A DNA stretch of 64,000 nt, taken from NCBI GenBank assembly GCA_023935145.1, contig CM043705.1, forward strand, positions 58,471,584-58,535,583, in the 5' to 3' direction. The notes beneath the pieces were generated by a model. It searched no databases, was not told where the DNA came from, and saw nothing but the letters and a program-made list of their open reading frames with translations. The stretch comes from Bretschneidera sinensis (taxonomy: Eukaryota > Streptophyta > Magnoliopsida > Brassicales > Akaniaceae). Of the stretch, positions 36,512 through 47,860 are shown piece after piece (position 1 is the first letter of the stretch; each line of letters begins with the position of its first letter). A program made the position numbers and the translations under genes.

Positions 36512-37576
36512 ATGCTTGGTCGGAGATCCCTAAACTTAGAGTTGATACCTTTAGATCCCAAAACAGAAAGAACTCTTAGGAGAAATAAGAGAGCACTTGT
36601 TGAGAGAGAGATGATTGAGATGAGGGACAATTTAAGGAATGCAAATCAACCGGAGAATGTAGAGCAACCTAGAGCTTGGAATGTGGACTTCACTACATCC
36701 ATTAGGGATTTGTTCCCACCGGTTACGACTAACTCCCCTTCTTGTATAGTGTTGCCACCAACCAATGCTACCCATTGTGATCTAAAGCCATAGTCATTGG
36801 AGGACACTCTCAAGGATTTCATGAAGATGACCGGCCAGTCCATCAATGCAGCCAATACATTCAATGTTGATAGTTGTTTCATCTATGCTAGTCTTATGCA
36901 TTTAGCATAGAATTGTCCATCTACGCCGACTTTTGTCGATTATCCCATGGAACAAGTGAATTCAATGACTATCGGAAGCAATTAAATGGATCTTACTCCG
37001 AGACTTACAATCTTGGGTGGCGAAACCACCCTAATTTTTCATGGAAGCAAAACCAACCGATGAATCAGGGAGGAGCCCCTCATCATACTCATAATCAATA
37101 CCCTCCCGGATTTCCTTCACCAGTTCTAAGTCATGGTCACTCGGCCCATCCAACACCATCACCCGCTTACCAAGCTCCTACTCAAGCGCCAGTGTCAGTT
37201 TCACAGTCAATGGAGGACACCCTCAAGGATTTCATGAAGATGACCGACCAATCCATCAGCGAAGTAAGGAGTGCAATAATAGTAAACACCAAAGCAATTG
37301 CCAAGCTAGAGAGTCAAATGAGTTAAATCACAAGTCACATGGGTGAAGAAAAGAAGAGCAAATTTCTCAATCATCCCGTGCCCAACCCGAAGGAATAGTT
37401 TGCGATTGAAAATTTATCAACTCTACGCACGGGTAGGAACAAGTGCAATCGATTGTCACATTGAGGTCTGGGAGACAAGTGGACAATCAAGTGGAAGAGA
37501 ACCCTGTTATACAGCAAGGGTAAGAAAGTGGCAACAAGGAGAAGAATGATGTTAAGCCATCTATAGCCACACCTAC
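36512..37576 (+). pseudogene. Athila-like gag, central part deleted
   Basis: The N-terminus MLGRRSLNLELIPLD starts at ATG 36512 and stays open to a TAG at 36791. The large central capsid domain normally found after such an N-terminus is absent. Next come a zinc-knuckle remnant (NCPSTPTFVDYP, about 36912-36947), then WRNHPNFSW (about 37018-37044), a Pro/His-rich stretch and a coiled-coil-like end at about 37210-37326. The segment encoding EDTLKDFMKMT occurs twice (about 36800 and 37214), a sign of internal rearrangement. The frame is lost near 37330, before the Sirevirus insertion. Confidence 0.7.
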
Positions 37577-37886
37577 TGTTGACCCTCGCCCGTATTTTAA
37601 TGATGGCAAAACACAACTGTTATTTTTCTAACAAGTTTAAGCTAAGTTGTATTAAGGATCAAACGCATTCAACCAAGGAACAAAGTGCAAGAACTCGAAC
37701 CAAATCAAGTATCAAGTGAAGACTGAAGATCTAGTATAGGTCTTAAGGTTTAGAACCAATGTAAGTCTCACTTATACATTGTATTAGCTTGTTCATTGGC
37801 TCGAACACAAAAGGTTTTCTAAAACCGTTGATTTTAAAACAAATGTTTTTAATGAAAAACAGAAGAAAAACTGGGTTGGAAGACAA

Positions 37887-38151
37887 CCTAGTCGACTGGG
37901 TACATATACCAGTTGACTGGTATATGGGACAGAAGGTCCACAGTCGACTGGATGAATCAATCCAGTCGACTGGTACATGGACAGTAAGTCCCCAGTCGAC
38001 TGGATGAATCAACCCAGTTGACTGGTAAAATGGACAGAAAGTCCCCAGTCGACTGGATGGAATATACCAGTCGACTGGATACCCAGAAGGTCTGAAAACA
38101 TGATTTTTTCAAGTGAACCCAGTCGACTGGTATCAAGACCCAGTCGACTGG
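37887..38151. repeat. palindrome array CCAGTCGACTGG, ten units, in U3
   Basis: Ten copies of the 12-bp perfect palindrome or near-variants, spaced about 15-40 bp, ending about 95 bp before the LTR TATA box. Variants carry single changes such as CAGTTGACTGG. Such palindromes can be bound by dimeric regulators or form cruciforms; no binding factor can be named from sequence. Confidence 0.9.
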
Positions 38152-38244
38152 TAATTCAAAAATATGACCGTTAGACTCCAAATCTGAACGTTTTAAAGCG
38201 AATATTTTTCAAATTAAAGTGCTAACGGCCATATTAATTGATTG

Positions 38245-38254
38245 CTATATAAAC
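38245..38254 (+). promoter_or_regulatory. LTR TATA box of the Sirevirus-like element
   Basis: CTATATAAAC, conserved at 47271-47280 in the 3' LTR, directly downstream of the palindrome array in both LTRs. Confidence 0.65.
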
Positions 38255-38831
38255 TCATTCAATTAAGCATTCAATAACAAGCTGCATACATTCAAAAAGA
38301 GTTGATCTCACATAATCAAGTTTTTATACTCTTGAAACACAAAAAGCTTTGAAATAATCTTGTTGAGCCATTTCTTCAAGCTTTACTTTGAAAGAGAGAC
38401 ATTTCTGTTGTAATAAGCTTTCATTTGCTATCTCTCTACCTTTTACTTTACACCATCTTTTGTAAAGGGATTACTTCCGAGAGGAAGGGGAAACTTCTGA
38501 AAGGAAGGGGATTGTTCAGTTTAAGCAACACCTGTAAATTGCTTGTGTACGGTTTGTGCAACACCCAGCTAAGTTGTGCGACTAAGATTTCTTAGTGGAT
38601 TACTTCAAGGAGTTCCTTGAAGAGAGTGGACGTAGGGTCGGAACGAATCCGATATTGCCGAACCACTATAAACTATGTTTGCATCCTCTTACCTTAAACT
38701 CTTTATTTACAGCACATTACTTGTATTATTTGTTTGCTGCTTATTCGTTTTTATAAACTTGTATTAATTCCGCAAAAGGTTTTAAAAACCCAATTCACCC
38801 CCCCTTTTGGGTTGAAACCTCGATCTACAAT

Positions 38832-38843
38832 TGGTATCAGAGC
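38832..38843 (+). other. primer-binding site, initiator-Met type
   Basis: TGGTATCAGAGC, two bases after the 5' LTR; the exact complement expected for initiator tRNA-Met. Confidence 0.9.
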
Positions 38844-38884
38844 TTCGTTCTCTTATTTAGGCTTAAAATCCTTGAGTTGATCCA

Positions 38885-40511
38885 ATGGCAGCAAATAACT
38901 ACTCTGAAGGACACTCTTATACTAGACCACCTTTGTTCAATAACTCAAATTATAACTATTGGAAAAATAGAATGAAAATCTTTGTCGAAGGAACAAGATT
39001 ACAATCTATGGAGAATCATAGAAGAAGGACCTAGAATTCCTTCAAAAGAAATAGTTATTGGAGAGACTCTTCATACAATGCCTAAACTCAAAACTGAGTT
39101 CACTAACGAGGATTGTAAAACGATGTCTCTCAATAGCAGAGCAACAAGCATGCTACATTGTGCATTAGATATTTCTGAATATAATAAAATATCTGCATGC
39201 GTTTCTGCTAAAGAGATATGGGACAAATTACAAGTCACATATGAAGGAACTAGTGAAGTCAAAAAGTCTAAAATTTATATGCTAATTTCTGAGTATGAAT
39301 CATTTAAAATGTCTCCTAACGAAACTATTTATGAATTGCACTCACGGTTCACCACTATTATAAATGGTTTAAAACTGCTTGGTAAGAATATTGAGGAGGT
39401 TGAACTAACCAGAAAAATCTTGAGACCTCTGCCACCAGAATGGAAACCAAAGAGGATAGCCATACAGGAGGCCAAAAATCTTGACAAGCTTGATGTTGAG
39501 ACACTGCTTGGGTCATTATACGAGATGGAAGAAATGACTCCCATCGTCAATGATGATGAGAAGAAAAAAAAGCAAATCACTTTCAAAGCTTTTACGAGCA
39601 ACAAAGAAAAGGAATTAGAACAAGAAGCAGAGAGCAATGAAGAGGATGGTGAAATGGCCTTAATCACCAGACGATTCCATAGGTTCTTGAAGAAAAGCAA
39701 GAAACCTTACACAAAGGATCCCACCTCGAAAAGGGAACCACTTATGTGCTATGGCTGCAAGAAGCCAGGTCACATAAAAGCTGATTGTTTGGTTTCAAAC
39801 AAACCATACAAGGGCTTTAAAAAGAAAGCTATGGTAGCAACCACCTGGAGCGATGACGAAGAAGATGAGTCATCAGACAAAGAAATCGGATACGAGGAAA
39901 TCGCCAAACTTTGTTTGATGGCAATCGACGATGAAAGTGAGGTAACATATTCTCCCTCTTCAAAAAATAATATTGTTATTAGTAGTGAAGAACTGCTAGA
40001 AGTAATAAATGAAATGCATGAAGAATTGAAAAAATTTGATTCTAGAAATTCTATTCTTAAGAAAGAGGTATCATCTCTCTCTAAAGAGATGATAAATCTA
40101 AAAGAAGAAAAAGAAAAACTATCATCTTTATTATATGATTCTTCTCAAGATTTTCTCAAAGATGAAAATGAGAATTTGAAAAATAAAATTTCTGAATTAT
40201 ATAGCACTATATCAAGACTTATGCTTGGTAAAGATAAACTTGATGAAGTGCTTTCTTCCCAAAGATCAAGCGGAGGAAAATCTGGTTTAGGATATTCTCC
40301 ATTAGGAAAGCAAAAATCAAAAGAGAGCTTATTCATGAAAGCCTCTTGTGTAGATGGAGCCTCTACTTCAAAAGCTCCTAGCATGGTTAAGAGCACTCCC
40401 TCGATGAATGCTAGGAAGTGTAGAAATTTAAATGTTCATACTAAATTGAAGCATCCTAGAAATACTCATGCTTATATGTATGCTCATTCTAGAAATGCTT
40501 ACACATCCTAG
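38885..40511 (+). pseudogene. Sirevirus gag (nucleocapsid precursor), frameshifted
   Basis: Starts at ATG 38885 (MAANNYSEGHSYTRPPLF, the usual N-terminus followed by a YWK motif), which lies out of frame with the rest. A single indel near 38980 moves reading into the 38982-40511 frame of 509 codons. That frame holds a UBN2-type gag domain (about residues 1-200), the zinc knuckle CYGCKKPGHIKADC (about 39748-39789), an acidic stretch, and a long coiled coil rich in Glu/Lys/Leu (about 40000-40240). The knuckle binds genomic RNA during packaging; the coiled coil is typical of Sirevirus Gag. Another shift near 40500 links it to the His/Asn/Arg-rich linker in pol. Confidence 0.85.
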
Positions 40512-43500
40512 AAATAATTATCATGCTCAATCTAGGAATAATGTGTATAATCAAAGAATGCATTCTGCTCATGCTCATCCTAGGAATTACCATCATGGTT
40601 ATCCTAGAAACAATATGCACACACAAAATAATGCTAGTATGTATCCTAGAATGCATCATCATACTTTTTATGGAAATGACATGCATTTTCGTACTCCTTA
40701 CCATAGAAACATGTATCCTAGGAACTATTATCCTAAGGATTATAGGAATGCATATGTAAGATACCCTAGAAATTTCTATGACTATCATGCTAGGATTGTG
40801 CATCATCAACTTGTTCATAGAGCACCACATGTTAAGAAAGTATGGGTCCCAAAAGGAACCGTATTTTCAAGGACTAACCCCAAAGGACCCAAGAAATTTT
40901 GGGTACCTAAAAGTGCTATTGTATATCCTTGTGTGATGTAGATTTGCCTCCAAACCAAGGAGAAAGGTAACTGTTGGTACCTTGATAGTGGATGCTCGAA
41001 GCACATGACCGGTGATAAAAGTGTATTCAATGAGCTAACTTTAAGAGATGGTGGACTTGTGACCATTGGAGACAATACTAAAATAAAGATCATCGGGCAT
41101 GGAAAAGTCGGTAATGATTTCTAAACCTTAGATAATGTGTTGCTAGTACAAGGCCTTAAGACAAATTTACTTAGCATTAATCAGTTATGTGACAAAGGAT
41201 ACAAAGTCACATTTGAGACCTCTCATTGTCTAGTTATAGACATCAAGAGCAACAAGATCAAATTCATTGGCCATAGACATGAAAATGTCTACATAGTTGA
41301 TTTGAAATCCTTGCATTCTGATAATGAAAAATGTTTTCCTCCTTTTAGTGAAAATCCATGGCTATGGCCTAAAAGGCCTGGTCATGTAAACATGAACTTG
41401 CTAAAAACCGTTTCAAGAAAAGATTTAGTTATTGGACTTTCTAAAATCAATTTTGAAAAAGACAAAGTTTGCAATGCTTGTCAAATGGGAAAACAAACTA
41501 GGATTTCTTTTAAAGCAAAAAATATAGTCTCAACTACTAGACCTTTGGAACTTTTGCATATGGACTTATTTGGTCCAATTAGTACCATTAGTCCAGGTGG
41601 CCATCAATATGCTCTTGTTATTGTTGATGACTATTCAAGATATACCTTTGTTATTTTTATTGCTTACAAGGATGAAGTTTTCAAAGGATTTGAAAAGTTT
41701 TACAAAAAGGTACAAAATGAAAAATGAATTTGTATTTCAAGCATAAGAAGTGATCATGGCAAAGAATTTGAAAATCAAAGCTTTTCAAAATTTTGTGATG
41801 AAAATGGAATTAATCACAACTTTTCAGCTCCTAGAACTCCTCAACAAAATGGAGTTGTTGAGAGAAAAAATAGAGTTCTAGAAGAATTTTCAAGAACTAT
41901 GCTTTGTGAAAACAGTTTACCAAAATACTTTTGGGCTGAAGCCGTGAATACTTCTTGCTATATATTAAATAGAATTTTGATAAGGCCTCTGCTTGATAAA
42001 ACTCCATATGAACTATGGAAAGGCAGAAAGCTCAATATTTCCTATTTTCATGCTTTTGGTAGTAAACGCTTCATATTAAATAACAATAAAACTAACTTGG
42101 GTAAATTTGATTCCAAGACCGATGAAGGAATATTTTTAGGATATTCAACTACTAGTAAGGCTTATAGAGTTTTCAATAAGAGAACTCTAGTGGTAGAAGA
42201 ATCTGTGCATGTAACTATTGATGAATCTAATCCAATGAGTAGCAGAGAAGTTTCCTTTAAAGATGATGCAGATTTTATTCCAAGAATGGAAACTCCTACT
42301 CCCATTGTTGACCCAAAAGAGAGTTCTCCTCAAGCTAATGAAGAGCTGAAAACTCTCAATTTGGACCAACCATCCTCAAGTTAACAAGAGGAAAGTCTAC
42401 CCAAGGATTGGAGGTATGTAAATCATCATCCAATTGATCAAGTGATTGGTGATCCTTCACAAGGGGTAAGAACTCGCTCTTCCATTAGAATTATTTACAA
42501 TTTTGTAGCTTATTTGTCTCAAGTAGAACCTAAGACATTTATAGAAGCTGAAAAAGATAATGATTGGTTAATTGCAATGCAGGAAGAGATAAATCAATTT
42601 GAGAGAAATAATGTTTGGAAACTAGTTCCAAGACCTAAAGATCATTCAATAATTGGAACTAAATGGGTATATAGAAATAAAATGGATGAAAATAGTATAG
42701 TAACTAGAAATAAGGCTAGATTAGTTGCTAAGGGATATAACCGAAGAAGGAATAGATTTTGATGAAACCTATGCTCCTGTAGCTAGATTATAAGCCATTC
42801 GAATGTTATTAGCCTTTGCATGCTTTAATAAATTCAAGTTATTTCAAATGGATGTGAAAAGTGCCTTTTTAAATGGCTTTATAGAAGAAGAGGTTTATGT
42901 TGAGAAACCTCTTAGATTTGAAAATCCTAGTCTTCAAAATCATGTCTACAAGCTTTCTAAAGCTCTATATGGGTTGAAGCAAGCTCCAAGAGCATGGTAT
43001 GAAAGACTAAGTAAATTTTTGATTGACAGTGATTTTGTAAGGGGTAGAATAGACACAACTCTCCTCACAAAAACTCACAAAAATGACACTTTGATAGTTC
43101 AAATATATGTTGATGATATTATATTTGGTGCTACTAATGAATCTATATGTCAATAGTTTGCTAAGTGCATGCAAGGTAAATTTGAAATGAGCATGATGGG
43201 AGAACTTACCTACTTCATTGGACTTCAAATCAAGCAACTAAAAGGAGGCATCTTCATCAATCAACAAAAGTACATCAAGGACCTACTAAAGAGGTTCGGG
43301 ATGGAAAGCTCAAAGCCACTTGGAACGCCAATGAGCACATCTACAAAGCTTGATCTTGATGAAGGAGGTAAACCGGCAGATACTAAGTATTATAGAAGCA
43401 TGATAGGTGCTTTGCTTTATTTAACTGCAAGTAGACCTGATATTATGTTCAGTGTATGCATGTGTGCTAGATTTCAGTCTAATCCTAAGGAGTCACATGT

Positions 43501-44063
43501 AGTTGCAGTAAAAAGAATCCTTAGATATCTGCAAGGAACCCAGACCATAGGATTATGGTACTCTAGAGAATCATCTTTTGAGCTAGTAGGTTATTCAGAT
43601 GCTAATTTTGCTGGATGTAGGTTAGATAGAAAAAGCACAAGTGGTATATGCCAATTCTTAGGTGCTATGTTAACTTCTTGGTTTTCCAAGAAACAGAATT
43701 CCGTTGCACTATCAACCGCTGAGGCGGAATATGTAGCAGCTGGAAGTTGTTGTGCCCAAGTGTTATGGATAAAACAACAACTAGAAGGCTATGGCATAAA
43801 CCTAAAAAATATTCCTATATTTTGTGATAATACTAGTGCTATCAACCTAACCAAAAATCCTATTCAAGCACTCTAGAACCCAGCATATAGAGATTAGACA
43901 TCATTTATTAAGAGACCATGCTAAAAAAGGTGATATAAGATTAGAATTCATACCTTCAGAAGATTAAATAGCTGATATTCTTACAAAACCCCTAAGTGAA
44001 GCTAGTTTTTGTAAGATTAGAATGTTGATGGGATTGCCTGATTTAGATAAACTAAATTTTTGA
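40468..44063 (+). pseudogene. Sirevirus pol (protease, integrase, RT, RNase H), interrupted
   Basis: A His/Asn/Tyr/Arg-rich linker (40468-40830) ends in the paired VPKG/VPKS motifs (about 40847-40910). Then come the protease site WYLDSGCSKHMTG (about 40977-41015), the pre-integrase His/Cys region (about 41380-41490), and the integrase core with LHMDLFGPI, DDYSRY, SDHGKEFEN and NGVVERKN (about 41556-41870). RT runs about 42540-43400 with intact YVDD (about 43108). RNase H has YSDANFAG, TAEAEYVA and CDNTSAI (about 43590-43840), ending at a stop at 44061-44063. In-frame stops at 40939, 41122, 41725, 42382 and 43154 and shifts near 42745 and 43868 kill it. The catalytic residues are mostly preserved, so decay is fairly recent. 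Confidence 0.9.
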
Positions 44064-44203
44064 TTGCATCTCATTTCATCATTTGCATGTTTGACATTGA
44101 GTGAAAGAATATTAATCCTTGTTTAATTATCTCCCTCACTCAAAAATGTCATAGATAAACAAATTCGTGCTAAAAATCCAAGACTGGAAATTTTACTAAG
44201 GGT

Positions 44204-44537
44204 CCAATCGACTGGTACATGTGACCCAGTCGACTGGTAAGTCACTGCCAGATCTTCCAGTCGACTGGTAATTCTTCCCAGTCGACTGGTAACTCTCTGC
44301 CAAATATTATAGACGATTGGTAAGTCTTCTCCAGTCGTCTATTAGATCGAATCTCTGTTTGGAGCCAATTTTTGAAAACCCTTGTCCTCCAGTCGACTGG
44401 TAAAGGTAGCCCAGTCGACTGGTAACTGACTGCCAGTTTATCCAGTCAACTGGTACGTTTATCTAGTCGACTGGTATGAAAACTGTTCATCTTTTCAAAG
44501 GGACCCAGTCGACTGGTAACTCGACCCAGTTGACTGG
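44204..44537. repeat. internal palindrome array between pol and env-like ORF, about 12 units
   Basis: About twelve copies of CCAGTCGACTGG or variants, many followed by TAA and separated by short spacers including CTGCCA. The same palindrome is used in the LTR. The array lies in the 700-bp gap between the pol stop (44063) and the env-like ATG (44767). Confidence 0.9.
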
Positions 44538-44766
44538 TATCGCGATATTATAAAAAGGAATGTTCATTTTTCTGAAATTTTACGCCATTTTCGAGCTCCC
44601 AAATTTTCTCTCTCTAGAAAAATTCACCCTTTTGATTCAAAAACCATCCAAACTTCATCTAAACACACTGATCTACACTTCCACAAAGAGATTTTTGACT
44701 TTCTACGGTTAAAATCTCTCATTTTCACCAAAATCATTTTTCCTCAAAAACTCTTTTTTCTTCAAA

Positions 44767-46029
44767 ATGAGCGATAAGATCCATACAAAACTCACAACAA
44801 GTGGACCTAATGCGCCTAAAAAACCAAGGTCTTCAAAACCTTCGGCATCGAAGTCGAAAGAAAAGGGAGTAGTGGGCTCATCTAGCAAGGAGCCCATAAC
44901 AGAGTTGGAGGAGACTCTGTTTTACAGTCCGGCGGCACATGCAAGGTATAACTCGATAATCTGTCACAAGAAAATCATGACGGGTAGAGTCGTTGATTTT
45001 AATTCTATTCGCCATGGAAATTTCGATATTCTGCCTGCCTTTGAGGCAATAAATCTGACCCCACTGGTCAGAATTCATGAGAAATATTACCCGTGACTGA
45101 TTCACCAGTTCTACGCAAACTTGGTGAAACCTAGTCCTCTGGCTCTAAGATTCAGAACCAGAGTCAGCGGTGCGAAGTTTAAGGTCAACACCGATCTCTT
45201 GATGAGCATACTGAGAATCCCGGTAAGGGGGATTCAGTGGAGTCTGGATGGATGGCCAGACAGCTTCGACGTCGAGGTGGCCTTTCAGATAGTCAGGGGA
45301 GACCCTAACTGTGTGTACAGACCCACTACATTTCACACATATAGTGATATGCCCCTTGACTCGAAGATGTTTTAGCTGATTGTCAGTTGGACCATCCACC
45401 TGAGACTCGGGAGTCGAGGGTATCTATCTAAGATAAATATAGTATTGATTTGGTGCCTAAAATCTGGGCACCACTTCAATATCTACCCTCTACTGCTTGC
45501 CAACATGATAAACGGCGAAGCAAACGACTCCGGGTGTCTTCCTTATGGGATGCTCATTACGCTCATCCTCCAGCACTTCCGGGTACCTTTGCCTGCCTCC
45601 GAGGCTCAGGATATCGGATTGACGGATATCATCAACATCTCATCACTGAAGAAGATGGGATGTACTGTACGTGATGGGTTCTTCTATCCGAAGGCTGAAA
45701 AGCGCCTGAGGATCCGAGAGGATGCGAGCGACAGTGATGAGGATGCTGCTGCTGATACAATTGCTGAGATGGAGATGGATACCCGAGTATCTCCCATTGG
45801 TGCCTTGAGTACTGGTCAGGCTGGATATGATGACATCCTACGAGCTATCACGAGCCTTCAGATGACGATGGAGTCCGGTTTCCAGTCCATGCAGTCTGAT
45901 TACCAGAGATTAAGCTCCTCCATCGACCACCTACGGGACGACTTCGAGTTACATCGAGAGCACATCGAGGGTTTCCTAGCTGAGATTAGGGAACTTCTTC
46001 GTGATGGCTCGGACTCTCCTGCACCTTGA
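44767..46029 (+). pseudogene. Sirevirus env-like ORF with two nonsense changes
   Basis: A single frame of 420 codons with only two internal stops: TGA at 45094-45096 and TAG at 45373-45375. N-terminal 40 residues: Ser/Lys-rich and basic (KPRSSKPSASKSKEK). Middle: a folded-looking region resembling the 'putative plant transposon protein' domain seen in ORFs downstream of Sirevirus pol. C-terminus: acidic segment (DASDSDEDAAAD), then a coiled coil at about 45830-46005 (MQSDYQRLSSSIDHLRDDFE). I see no signal peptide, transmembrane helix or furin-type site, so 'env-like' describes position rather than a proven membrane fusion role. Base composition is more GC-rich than gag-pol, which could mean separate acquisition. 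Confidence 0.75.
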
Positions 46030-46701
46030 GTCTATGTCTTTATTACGTACTTAGTGTTTTTCCAGCTCTTATCACATAGCACAGACATATCGTATATTAT
46101 TTTGTCTAGTTATGGCTCTATGAAGCCCGGTTATGTATTGACTTTTTATATATAATGATGTATTTCTATTAGCCATATTTCTTGCATCTATTTACACTAT
46201 TTGTGATATGTTAGCACTATTTTAAAATTCTGTTTAGTCACTAAACTGCTCTAAAATGCTTATACGTGTATGAAAACTTCCGGTTCTTCCCGGGAAGGCT
46301 TTCAATCTCCGAATGAAGCCAAATTTTCGTGTAAAAGTTTTTTTTCTTATACTCTAGATGATTGTATTGGCTAATTAGCTTATTTTTTATTTTATACCCC
46401 CTTTGGTTGCTGTTGTCAAAACGAGGGAGAAAAATGAGAAAAACGAGAAAATCTAAGTGAACACAACCAATGCATAGATTTAGGGGGAGCATTGCTCCAT
46501 AGCCTTATAAAAATGTTTATTGATTGGTTGAGTTTGATTTTGGATTGGTTGAAAGAGATATAAACTGTGTTTGCTTTTTTATATGGTGGTTTTACTCGAA
46601 AAACAGAGGAGACTCTGTCCAAATTTTTGTAAAATCCTAACACTTAGCTTTTAAAACTGTTTTCACATTATTAGTTTTGTCATCATCAAAAAGGGGGAGA
46701 T
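46030..46701. other. Sirevirus 3' untranslated region and polypurine tract
   Basis: No ORF of note. The purine tract AAAAAGGGGGAGA (46688-46700) directly precedes the 3' LTR. A second purine-rich stretch with TTTAGGGGGAGC is at about 46480-46491. Several purine tracts before the LTR are typical of Sireviruses. Confidence 0.7.
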
Positions 46702-47855
46702 TGTTGACCCTCGCCCGTATTTTAATGATGGCAAAACATAACTGTTATTTTTCTAACAAGTTTAAGCTAAGTTGTATTAAGGATCAAACGCATTCAACCA
46801 AGGAACAAAGTGCAAGAACTCGAACCAAATCAAGTATCAAGTGAAGACTGAAGATCTAATATAGGTCTTAAAGTTTAGAACTAATGTAAGTCTCACTTAT
46901 ACATTGTATTAGCATGTTCAATGGCTCGAACACAAAAGGTTTTCTAAAACTGTTGATTTTAAAACAAATGTTTTTAATGAAAAAAGAAGAAAAACTGGGT
47001 TGGAACACAACCCAGTCAACTGGGTACATATACCAGTCGACTGGTATATGGGACAGAAGGTTCCCAGTCGACTGGATGAATCAACCCAGTCGACTGGATG
47101 AAATATACCAGTCGACTGGATACCCAGAAGGTCTGAAAACATGATTTTTTCAAGTGAACCCAGTCGACTAGTACTAGTAATTCAAAAATATGACTGTTGG
47201 ACTCCAAATCTGAACATTTTAAAGCGAATATTTTTCAAATTAAAGTGCTAACGGCCATATTAATTGATTGCTATATAAACCCATTCAATTAAGCATTCAA
47301 TAACAAGCTGCATACATTCAAAAAGAGTTGATCTCACACAATCAAGTTTTTATACTCTTGAAACACAAAAAGCTTTGAAATAATCTTGTTGAGCCATTTC
47401 TTCAAGCTTTACTTTGAAAGAGAGACATTTCTGTTGTAATAAGCTTTCATTTGCTATCTCTCTACCTTTTACTTTACACCATCTTTTGTAAATGGATTAC
47501 TTTCGAGAGGAAGGGGAAACTTCCGAAAGGAAGGGGATTGTTCGGTTTAAGCAACACCTGTAAATTGCTTGTGTACGGTTTGTGCAACACCCGGCTAAGT
47601 TGTGCAACTAAGATTTCTTAGTGGATTACTTTAAGGAGTTCCTTGAAGAGAGTGGACGTAGGGTCGGAACAAATCCGATATTGTCGAACCACTATAAACT
47701 GTGTTTGCATCCTCTTTCCTTAAACTCTTTATTTACAGCACAGTACTTGTATTATTTTTTTGCTGCTTATTCGTTTTTATAAACTTGTATTAATTCCGCA
47801 AAAAGTTTTAAAAACCCAATTCACCCCCTCTCTTGGGTTGAAACCTCGATCTACA
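46702..47855 (+). repeat. 3' LTR of the Sirevirus-like element
   Basis: 1,154 bp; matches 37577-38829 closely. It has six palindrome units (47011-47171) instead of ten and is followed by the CCTAC target duplication. Confidence 0.95.
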
Positions 47856-47860
47856 CCTAC

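Larger units (their letters stand above)
37577..38829 (+). repeat. 5' LTR of the Sirevirus-like element
   Basis: 1,253 bp, TGTTGACC...ATCTACA. It has ten units of the CCAGTCGACTGG palindrome between 37887 and 38151, then a TATA box at about 38245-38254. It is about 99 bp longer than the 3' LTR, mainly through extra palindrome units. Confidence 0.95.
37577..47855 (+). mobile_element. Sirevirus-like Ty1/Copia element
   Basis: 10.3 kb with a perfect 5-bp target duplication CCTAC (37572-37576 and 47856-47860), inserted in Athila-like element 2. LTRs 37577-38829 and 46702-47855 (TGTTGACC...CTACA) are very similar apart from palindrome-copy number. Order: PBS, gag with zinc knuckle and coiled coil, His/Asn/Arg-rich linker, protease, integrase, RT, RNase H, palindrome array, env-like ORF, polypurine tract. 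The long gag, the extra ORF after pol and the palindromes are Sirevirus traits. It is the youngest large insertion in the stack by position, but every ORF carries at least one disabling change. Confidence 0.92.

Noticed and set aside
39329..39700. Minus-strand ORF of 123 codons
   Set aside because: Antisense shadow of the Sirevirus gag.
44204..44537. Palindrome array as a CRISPR-like or integron-like system
   Set aside because: The spacers are short, irregular and partly repeated; the same palindrome is in the retroelement's LTRs, so it belongs to the Sirevirus.
44767..46029. Env-like ORF as a true viral envelope glycoprotein
   Set aside because: No signal peptide, transmembrane segment or cleavage site can be seen; only the position after pol is env-like.
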